From the NCBI GenBank assembly GCA_027859005.1, contig JAQIBQ010000277.1:1-36652 (forward strand): a stretch of DNA of 36,652 nucleotides, read 5' to 3'. The notes under the pieces were generated by a model, which was not told the DNA's origin, searched no databases, and saw nothing but the letters and a program-made list of their open reading frames with translations. The stretch's first letter is position 1; each line of letters opens with the position of its first letter. Positions 29,504 to 36,652 of the stretch are shown piece after piece. The position numbers and the translations under genes were made by a program. The stretch is from Prolixibacteraceae bacterium. GTDB lineage: Bacteria; Bacteroidota; Bacteroidia; Bacteroidales; Prolixibacteraceae.

Positions 29504-31840
29504 TTACTTAGAATATCTTTGTTCAACTATTGAATACCTGTCCCATACTTTCTGATCACTAATAGATCGAACGAGTTTGATATATTCAGCATGTGTCCAA
29601 GCTAATGGAGTTGCAGAATTTGTTGTTTCTCCAGTTTTATAATTAGCCGCATTAACACCAACACCATCCCAAACTTGTTCAGGTAACATTCCACCTTCAT
29701 TCGCAAAATACTCTAATGCCTTCACATAAGTATTTTTTAATTTATCGATATCAAGCTCATTGCTTTCAGCAGCTTTCGCCAACTCGTAATGTCCTCGTTC
29801 ACCAGTAAAAAATGGCCATACTCTACCTCGGTGAGTATCGTCTTGAGTCCCATAGTTCGATCCATCGAGCACACTCTCTCCATATCCATCGTTTCCATAC
29901 CTTCTCCAGCCAGGGTAACTATTGTCATCTCCTTCAAATTTGAATAGATATTTCACTTGCAAATTTTCTTCGCGTGGCATATCCAATTCTTCAACCGATT
30001 CTAGAATTGACTCGCTGTTAGCTTTACGCACACCGTACCTCACCAATTCGAGGAAACCTGCATCAAGAATTAAGGTTTCGTTCATGGCTTTTTTCCCATT
30101 GTTCGCAATTATTTTTTCACCATCGTTAGGGTTATTGTTGCTTGTAATTCGAACAAAATAGTTTCCATCGCCAACTTCACCCTTTGTTGTATACATTGTT
30201 TCTTCTAGTTGTTTTTCGAATTTATCGGCTGCATTTAGAAACTTTTCAGCATTCGCTTCATCGCCTGATAGCATGGCGAAATCGGCAGCACAAACTAAAC
30301 CTGAAATAACGGCAGCAGTTGTTGAAGGAGAATAACCCGGTTGTTCTTCCCAACGTTCTTGCTGAGTTTTTGGTGGTACGATGATGATCTTATTCCAATC
30401 GATATCAACCTCTCCTCCATCTACAAGAAAAGTTGCAGCAGACTTAAGCATTTGATTGTACCAATAAATAGCTTTTTCGTTTGATAATATTCCAGCTTTC
30501 CACAGTCGCCAACCTAGCATGATGGGCATTGCAGTTTGATCCAATTGAATACTAATCCATTCAATTTCACCATCGACATGTGTTTTTTGTAAAAACCAAC
30601 CAGTGACCCCCTTGTTCCCCGGAGTTTCTTTTTGTACTTGTACTTTTTGCAAATATTCAAATGCAACCAAAGGTGTTTCAATATCACCCATTGCCAATAA
30701 AGCCATGGCACATTGGTAAAAGTCGCGAGGCCATACAGCCTTGTAACCCGTTGAAGGTTTTTCGGCCGAGGCTGTTTCGCCCCAAGGATTAGATAAGGAT
30801 GCAATTAGTGCACCTGGATTAGATTTATCTTCTTGTGCTTTAAGAACCATTGCACTAATATTTAGCAACTTGCCATTATCTGTAGTTGATCCATACATTT
30901 TAGGAAGCTCAGAAAGTGATGAAATATAGTCTTCCCATCCTAAATTCTCACCTTCGCCATTGTAATGTTTTAGCACTTTGTTGTATCCAGAAGCAAGTGT
31001 ATTTGATGCTGCTTTTCGACTTTCTTTTAAAGAATGACCAAACCCAATACTAAAATTGTATTCAACACCTTTCTTATTCATTTCTTTTAATTGAGCAATT
31101 GCAGCTACATTACCCGGTATATCTCCTGTTGTATTGTATAAATTGATAAGTTTACCATGTTTTTTCAATTCGCTAATACCATCGGAAACGCCAACAAAAC
31201 CGGTAGAAACAACTTCAAACTTTTTACTAGAAAGTAAGGTAAGATGTGTATTGTTTTGAAAAGCATGCATTGTCTTTCGGTCAACTGATGCAACATCGCC
31301 ACTACCTGTGTTTTCAACATGAGGATTCAAATACAAATAGGGAGTTATGCCATTTTCATTCGCTCTAAAAATGGTACGTACAAACAAAGATTGCTCATCG
31401 GGATTAGTGAATATGTGTTTTTCAATTTCGTATTTACCTTCAATATCTGTTGTAATTATTTTATATGCTAATGACAGCGGGCGGCCTTGCTCGTCGGCAT
31501 GTAAATACTCTATTGTGCTTTTGGTATCAGATTTTTCGTAGTCAACAAAATCCTTACCAACTACAATAAACTGCATTTCTTTAATTTGCGATTCATGAAT
31601 TAAACCGAACATTGTCTCGGTAAGAATGCCCTGAGCTACTGAAAACCAAACCTTAGAAATGGTTTCAGTTTCGTTCGAATAACTATTGTATGATGTTCCA
31701 ATACCAGTTTTACCTGCATAAGCCCAAACAGATGATTTGCCCGGTGCACCAGGAGCAGGAACTTTCTTGGTTTCAAACTTACCTACACACGATGTAAAAA
31801 AAACGAGCAATAATGCTATTTGAATTACTTTCCTTTTCAT
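29504..31840 (-). CDS. GH15 glucoamylase-like lipoprotein
   Basis: MKRKVIQIALLLVFFTSC lipobox; KAVWPRDFYQCAMALLAMGD, IQLDQTAMPIMLGWRLW, RGRVWPFFTGERGHYELA. Confidence 0.9.
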   Translation of the reverse strand: MKRKVIQIALLLVFFTSCVGKFETKKVPAPGAPGKSSVWAYAGKTGIGTSYNSYSNETETISKVWFSVAQGILTETMFGLIHESQIKEMQFIVVGKDFVDYEKSDTKSTIEYLHADEQGRPLSLAYKIITTDIEGKYEIEKHIFTNPDEQSLFVRTIFRANENGITPYLYLNPHVENTGSGDVASVDRKTMHAFQNNTHLTLLSSKKFEVVSTGFVGVSDGISELKKHGKLINLYNTTGDIPGNVAAIAQLKEMNKKGVEYNFSIGFGHSLKESRKAASNTLASGYNKVLKHYNGEGENLGWEDYISSLSELPKMYGSTTDNGKLLNISAMVLKAQEDKSNPGALIASLSNPWGETASAEKPSTGYKAVWPRDFYQCAMALLAMGDIETPLVAFEYLQKVQVQKETPGNKGVTGWFLQKTHVDGEIEWISIQLDQTAMPIMLGWRLWKAGILSNEKAIYWYNQMLKSAATFLVDGGEVDIDWNKIIIVPPKTQQERWEEQPGYSPSTTAAVISGLVCAADFAMLSGDEANAEKFLNAADKFEKQLEETMYTTKGEVGDGNYFVRITSNNNPNDGEKIIANNGKKAMNETLILDAGFLELVRYGVRKANSESILESVEELDMPREENLQVKYLFKFEGDDNSYPGWRRYGNDGYGESVLDGSNYGTQDDTHRGRVWPFFTGERGHYELAKAAESNELDIDKLKNTYVKALEYFANEGGMLPEQVWDGVGVNAANYKTGETTNSATPLAWTHAEYIKLVRSISDQKVWDRYSIVEQRYSK

Positions 31841-31960
31841 TCCGTCCAATTTTAATAATTTTTCGTTTTCACTCTAAAACGAGGTCAAATAAAATGAAAT
31901 AGAAGTAGAATCACTACTTAAAACAGTGGATATACTGGAAAAAATAACTGCAATCGAAAT

Positions 31961-31974
31961 CGCAATCGTTTGCG
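31961..31974. promoter_or_regulatory. Candidate LacI-family operator upstream of GH15 gene
   Basis: CGCAATCGTTTGCG: 14-mer with central CG and 12/14 positions palindromic, ~120 bp upstream of the GH15 start. Confidence 0.45.
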
Positions 31975-32047
31975 CCAAGTGTGTTTTACAACAGATTCAA
32001 AAATGAAATTATTTTCAATTAGCGAAAATCATCTTTTTGTAAATATT

Positions 32048-32743
32048 TCAAAGTAAAGAACTAAAGAGCTTATTCTTTTGAATTTCAACGGGCATATAAA
32101 ATAAATCAGGCATCGATAGTTTTGTTTGTGATTGAATTGCAAAAATTGATTCCCATACTTTAATGTAATTAGCATGGTGCGATAATGCTCCAAAAGCATT
32201 GGCCAAACATTTCAATAAGTCAACATTGTCCATTTCTGTATTTAATACTGTATTCACTACTGTTTCGAATTGCTCCGAAGCTAATAATTCGTTTAATTCC
32301 CAAAGCTGGTTAACACTTGTGTATTGTGGCTCCGAATTATAATTCATATCATCCTGAATGCGCTGTTGCAATGTAATAAGCTTAAAATTATCGGGTTCAA
32401 GATCGATTGCTTTATGCACATTTTCAAAAGCTTTGTAGTATTCTCCTATTAATAGTTGTTGTTGTATTAACAGCTTCAGACTTTCGCTATTATTAGTATT
32501 TAACACATGCGATTTCAATAAACATTCGATGGCACGTTTTGGTGCATTGTTATAGGAATAGATTGATCCTACAATAAACCAGCACCTCGCAAGAATATTT
32601 TCTTCAACTGTTTTATTCTTTCCTGCATCGAGTAAACGTGGCAACAAGCCATGGTGCAAATAGGCAAATCCTCTTTTATGAACAGAGACTGGATTCTCTT
32701 GAGTAATTTCAGTAAGAAAGTCAATAATTGATTGTTCAGACAT
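32048..32743 (-). CDS. TPR-like repeat hypothetical protein
   Basis: 231 aa; EYYKAFENVHKAIDLEPDNFKLITLQQRI and AIECLLKSHVLNTNNSESL TPR-like helices. Confidence 0.7.
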   Translation of the reverse strand: MSEQSIIDFLTEITQENPVSVHKRGFAYLHHGLLPRLLDAGKNKTVEENILARCWFIVGSIYSYNNAPKRAIECLLKSHVLNTNNSESLKLLIQQQLLIGEYYKAFENVHKAIDLEPDNFKLITLQQRIQDDMNYNSEPQYTSVNQLWELNELLASEQFETVVNTVLNTEMDNVDLLKCLANAFGALSHHANYIKVWESIFAIQSQTKLSMPDLFYMPVEIQKNKLFSSLL

Positions 32744-32781
32744 TATTTATTCAAATTTCAATTCATATTACTATTGGATAA

Positions 32782-32909
32782 ATGAAACTCCTCGCAGCAA
32801 GCTGACGAGGTATAACAACGGAATCTGTATTTTTTATGCGCATCAAGATTCATGGAATCGAGCTCGTAAACCCCATGAGATCCCTCGACTAGCGCTCGGG
32901 ATCAGTTCG
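32782..32909 (+). repeat. Dispersed intergenic repeat family 2, copy 2, with REP-like tail
   Basis: ATGAAACTCCTCGCAGCAAGCTGACGAGGTAT...CAACGGAATCTGTATTTTTTATGCGCATCAAGATT...CCCATGAGATCCCTCGACTAGCGCTCGGGATCAG. Confidence 0.82.
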
Positions 32910-32997
32910 GCTAAATGACTTTGTAAAACAAAATCATAGTCTCACCGATTTAAAAAAACGATCACAATAAATATCCTTCTGTTTGGTTAAGAAGCAA

Positions 32998-33792
32998 TTA
33001 ACCTGGATTAAATATCTGATCTTGTAATGAAACATTTGGGTCAACAGTAAACTGAATTGTATCAACGGGTGTTATTTTCAATCCATTCAGCTGAAAAGCT
33101 ATTACGGATTCAAATGAATTGCTAGGCAAATAAAGGGTCTCCTTATTCTTATACAATTTCAGAAGTGACAAACTAAGGTTTCTAGAACTTATTTTATGGT
33201 TAGAAACTCCTTCAATTGAATCAATAACTTTTATCCTTTCGCCTTGAATACGTCCAAGCCTTAGAACACCTCCAATATGCGGAGTTGAAACCCAAACAAT
33301 TTCATTAACTCCATCTTTATCGAAATCGGAAATTGCAGCAATGTTTAACCAACGATAAGCTCGCCCAATGTACTCACTCTGAGCATAAAGCTTCAACGAG
33401 TTATCAACCATCTGATAAACTGCAACACTTGCTCCTAAATTTATATTTGTTTGTATGCATATTATTTCAGGAATACCATCTCCATCAATATCATTCAATC
33501 GAGGTACAATGTCTTCGAAAACATGAATGCTATCGAGGTAAAATTCATGAACACTTGAACCTTCTATCAACAATAAGCCTTCAGCCTCAATTTCATCACC
33601 TAATATACCATGACTGTATTTGTTTGTTGGGCTTATATATCTTGCCTGTATTTTTGTTATAGGATCTACTGCAATCAAATTTTCGGGTAGAAATTCATAT
33701 TGCTTTTCAATAAAATCGTCACTATTATCACTCGTACACGAAATAACAAGCAATATTGAGATGAAAAGAAAGAAAGTTCGATATTTTTCCAT
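32998..33792 (-). CDS. FG-GAP/VCBS-like lipoprotein, hypothetical
   Basis: Lipobox LLVISC; NDIDGDGIPEIICIQT and SDFDKDGVNEIVWVS Ca-binding-like repeats. Confidence 0.75.
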   Translation of the reverse strand: MEKYRTFFLFISILLVISCTSDNSDDFIEKQYEFLPENLIAVDPITKIQARYISPTNKYSHGILGDEIEAEGLLLIEGSSVHEFYLDSIHVFEDIVPRLNDIDGDGIPEIICIQTNINLGASVAVYQMVDNSLKLYAQSEYIGRAYRWLNIAAISDFDKDGVNEIVWVSTPHIGGVLRLGRIQGERIKVIDSIEGVSNHKISSRNLSLSLLKLYKNKETLYLPSNSFESVIAFQLNGLKITPVDTIQFTVDPNVSLQDQIFNPG

Positions 33793-33897
33793 TTAGTTTC
33801 TTGTTTCAATTGAAACAAAACATGCTTATTAAAGTTGCTCTAATTTTAAAACTAAGCTCGCCTTAAGTTTGTTTATCTTTGAAAAGATAGAAGGAAT

Positions 33898-34251
33898 ATG
33901 GCTTATAACGAGTTTCTTGCCGATAGAGTAACCCAAGTATTAAAGGACAAAAGAATTTCATTTTACTCAAAAAAAATGATGGGTGGTTTAACTTTTATGG
34001 TTGATGATAAAATGTGCGTAGGTATTATTAAAGACGATTTAATGGTTCGACTTGATCCTGAAATTTATGAATCCTCAATTTTGAAAGAAGGTTGCCGACC
34101 AATGGATTTTACGCATAGACCCATTAAAGGATATGTTTTTGTAGATGCATTGGCTGTTGATATGGATTCTGAATTAGAATATTGGATTCAATTGGCTTTG
34201 GACTTTAATCCCAAAGCAATAAATAGGAAAAAGAAGAAAAAGACAAATTAA
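33898..34251 (+). CDS. TfoX/Sxy N-terminal domain protein
   Basis: 117 aa; KKMMGGLTFMVDDKMCVGIIKDDLMVRLDPE. Confidence 0.88.
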   Translation: MAYNEFLADRVTQVLKDKRISFYSKKMMGGLTFMVDDKMCVGIIKDDLMVRLDPEIYESSILKEGCRPMDFTHRPIKGYVFVDALAVDMDSELEYWIQLALDFNPKAINRKKKKKTN

Positions 34252-34850
34252 AGCGTTGGCTCTAGTTGTACCTCTTCAAATTTTGGAATTCGATGCTCTA
34301 AACTAAAAAGTGGAGCAATGGCAAAATTTAATAGAGTAAGCGTTGTAGGCAATTTTAATAGTATATCTGACAATACTTTTTTTCGCAATTCTTCAGCTTC
34401 AGGAATTGTATCATTTAATGGATTCTCTTTACAATTTTCGGGGCCATTTATACCTACATGCAACCTACAACTTAAAGGTCTAACTGGGTAAATAATACAT
34501 TTCTTTTCTTCTAAAAACAAGCAGGGTATTTTATCCTTTGCAACCTGTTTATGAAAAGTGTCAAAAATATATTTGGAACGAAGTACTTTCCTAATGGGCA
34601 TTCTTAAATCAAAATAATCGAACCATAATTTCAATTGCTTTTTCAAAAAAAGCTTCTGATCAATTGATAAATTATTAACAATATAGTTAGAAATAAGCGG
34701 TACTTCCCAATTCAAAATTTCGACAGACTGATGACAACATGAATCGCAACCAACTATGCACCTCATAGAATAAGGTATCATTTGTTTATCTAGAAATTGA
34801 TATTTTTTCTGAAACCATTTGGCTACAATATTTGAAGTTGCTTGATCCAT
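34248..34850 (-). CDS. YkgJ family cysteine cluster protein
   Basis: 200 aa; CIVGCDSCCHQSVEI ... CLFLEEKKCIIYPVRPLSCRLH. Confidence 0.85.
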   Translation of the reverse strand: MDQATSNIVAKWFQKKYQFLDKQMIPYSMRCIVGCDSCCHQSVEILNWEVPLISNYIVNNLSIDQKLFLKKQLKLWFDYFDLRMPIRKVLRSKYIFDTFHKQVAKDKIPCLFLEEKKCIIYPVRPLSCRLHVGINGPENCKENPLNDTIPEAEELRKKVLSDILLKLPTTLTLLNFAIAPLFSLEHRIPKFEEVQLEPTL

Positions 34851-34981
34851 AGCGGGAATTATTAGTGATAAACAAGAACGAAAAGATAGATACCAGTCAA
34901 GTTACAACTTTTTCACATCCAACTACCTAATCTTCAAATGCCAATAAACATACTCCCGCAAATTCAAAAAAATTGACAAAA

Positions 34982-35010
34982 AAAAGCAGCACCAGAAAGG
35001 CACTGCTTTT
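34982..35010 (-). terminator. Rho-independent terminator of ribonucleotide reductase gene
   Basis: AAAAGCAG...CTGCTTTT stem; minus strand followed by T-run. Confidence 0.75.
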
Positions 35011-35030
35011 ATAATTAAAAAAAAATAATC

Positions 35031-36652
35031 CTAACCACACTTTGAATGACCGCAATCTTGACAAGTAAGGCATCCCTCTTGATAAATTACATTTTCGGAA
35101 CTGCAATATCCGCAATCGCTTCCATCTGCTTTGGTTCCATCTGGAATGTACTTTTTCAGTGCCCTTGCTACACCTGCTTTCCAGGTGTTGATCGATTCGT
35201 CATTCAGCTGTAAACTTGATACCAATTCAACCACTTTATGAATAGGCATGCCATGTCTCAAAGTACCTGAAATCAATTTTGCATAGTTCCACATTTCTGG
35301 ATCGAACTTATGCGACAAGCCTTCCATGGTTGTTTTATACCCCCTCTTATTTGTATATTGGAAATCGTAGCGAGTAACTTCGCCATCTTTTCTTTTGATA
35401 ATCTTACCTGAATTCACTGATCGTGGAACCAATATTCCTTCTTCATCATCTACTAAGCCAGTAAATATTTCATACGGATGATTATCGGCAAGACCAATAA
35501 AAGCAATCCATTTTTCACGATTATTTTGAAAACGTACTACATCTGCCTCTAGACTTTCTGGACGTTTTGACGGAAAATTACCTGATGTTAAAGCTGCCTC
35601 ATCTTTATTGTTCTTCTTATCTGAAATCAGAACACCAGTACGAGAACCTTCGCGATAAACTGTAACACCTTTACATCCCGATTTCCATGCTTCGAGGTAT
35701 ACTTGTCCTACTAATTCTTCTTTGGCATCCTCAGGCATGTTAATCGTTACTGAAATTGAATGGTCTACCCATTTTTGAATACGTCCTTGCATTCTTACTT
35801 TATTCAACCAATCAACATCGTTAGACGTTGCTCCAAAATAAGGAGACTTACTAATCATCTCGTCTAACTCATCTTGTGAATAGCGCTTATCCATGTCGTA
35901 ACCATTCACTTCCATCCAAACTTTAAATTTATGATGAAAAACAGTATACTCTTCCCAGCTATCACCCAATTCATCAACAAAATCTACACGAACATCTTTA
36001 TCGTTTGGATTTACTTTTCTACGACGTTTGTATACCGGCATAAATACTGGTTCAACACCCGACGAAGTTTGTGTCATTAAACTGGTTGTACCAGTTGGAG
36101 CAATAGTTAACAATGCAATATTACGTCTACCGTTCACTTTCATTGCTTCGTACAATTCTGGATCGGCTTTCTTAATTCTTTTTATAAATGGATTCTTTTC
36201 TTCACGTTTGTAGTCGTAAATATGGAAAGAGCCTCTTTCTTTTGCCATTTCAACTGAAGAACGGTATGCTTCAATTGTAATTGTTTTGTGAATTTCTTCG
36301 GAGAAATCAGTTGCTATTTCGCTACCATAACGCAAGCCTAAAGCTGCTAACATATCACCTTCTGCAGTAATACCAACACCAGTTCTACGACCTTCTTGTG
36401 CTTTATTTTTAATGTTATTCCATAGCAACAATTCAGTTCTTTTTATTTCTTCACTTTCAGGGTCGGTTTCAATCTTATTAAGAATACCATCAATCTTTTC
36501 TAATTCAAGATCGATAATATCATCCATTATACGCTGCCCTATACCTACATGTTTTTTAAATAATTCAAAGTTGAATTTAGCCTCTGGAGTGAAAGGATTT
36601 TCGACATATGAATATAGGTTGATAGCCAATAAACGACAACTATCATAAGGGC
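35031..36652 (-). CDS. nrdJ: Adenosylcobalamin-dependent (class II) ribonucleotide reductase, C-terminal part; runs off window
   Basis: Open frame continues past the listed TTG start to the edge (DSCRLLAINLYSYVENPF...); LLTIAPTGTTSLMTQTSSGVEPVF; C-terminal zinc ribbon CGYCSSENVIYQEGCLTCQDCGHSKCG. Confidence 0.9.
   Translation of the reverse strand, partial: PYDSCRLLAINLYSYVENPFTPEAKFNFELFKKHVGIGQRIMDDIIDLELEKIDGILNKIETDPESEEIKRTELLLWNNIKNKAQEGRRTGVGITAEGDMLAALGLRYGSEIATDFSEEIHKTITIEAYRSSVEMAKERGSFHIYDYKREEKNPFIKRIKKADPELYEAMKVNGRRNIALLTIAPTGTTSLMTQTSSGVEPVFMPVYKRRRKVNPNDKDVRVDFVDELGDSWEEYTVFHHKFKVWMEVNGYDMDKRYSQDELDEMISKSPYFGATSNDVDWLNKVRMQGRIQKWVDHSISVTINMPEDAKEELVGQVYLEAWKSGCKGVTVYREGSRTGVLISDKKNNKDEAALTSGNFPSKRPESLEADVVRFQNNREKWIAFIGLADNHPYEIFTGLVDDEEGILVPRSVNSGKIIKRKDGEVTRYDFQYTNKRGYKTTMEGLSHKFDPEMWNYAKLISGTLRHGMPIHKVVELVSSLQLNDESINTWKAGVARALKKYIPDGTKADGSDCGYCSSENVIYQEGCLTCQDCGHSKCG

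Noticed and set aside
20468-31840. A canonical Sus-type polysaccharide utilisation locus
   Set aside because: No SusC/SusD pair is present; the GH genes are on different strands with unrelated genes between them.
36629-36652. TTG start of the ribonucleotide reductase at 36629
   Set aside because: The frame stays open to the window edge and encodes conserved DSCRLLAINLYSY, so the gene simply continues outside.

Overview
Chromosomal segment from a Bacteroidota bacterium: AT-rich, Bacteroidota-type gene content, SPII lipoproteins. Main blocks: (i) a minus-strand alternative complex III (quinol:cytochrome c oxidoreductase) operon, actA-B-C-D-F-E (9891->2097), with no oxygen-reductase genes beside it inside the window; a lone E2-type acyltransferase domain and haem-binding-domain proteins lie downstream; (ii) a minus-strand cluster with a fused CcsB/CcsA (ResB/ResC) cytochrome c maturation protein, a DUF1697 protein, a thioredoxin-like protein and a thioesterase; (iii) a chorismatase/Rid-like protein next to a decayed M14 carboxypeptidase; (iv) scattered carbohydrate-active genes (GH74-like, GH13, GH42 split by a nonsense codon, GH15) with Gfo/Idh/MocA, cupin and MATE genes; (v) small secreted, TPR, TfoX and YkgJ proteins, and the 3' part of a class II (B12-dependent) ribonucleotide reductase running off the right edge. 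The most interesting unexplained signal is in the intergenic DNA. There are three same-strand copies of a ~160 bp structured repeat around the GH13 gene, with a compensatory base-pair change in a terminal stem. A second ~110 bp repeat family has two copies 22 kb apart. Both appear linked to a REP-like palindrome, GATCYCTC...TCGRGATSA. I found no CRISPR array, tRNA, rRNA, transposase or obvious defence system. Everything here is by eye; no homology search or folding was run.
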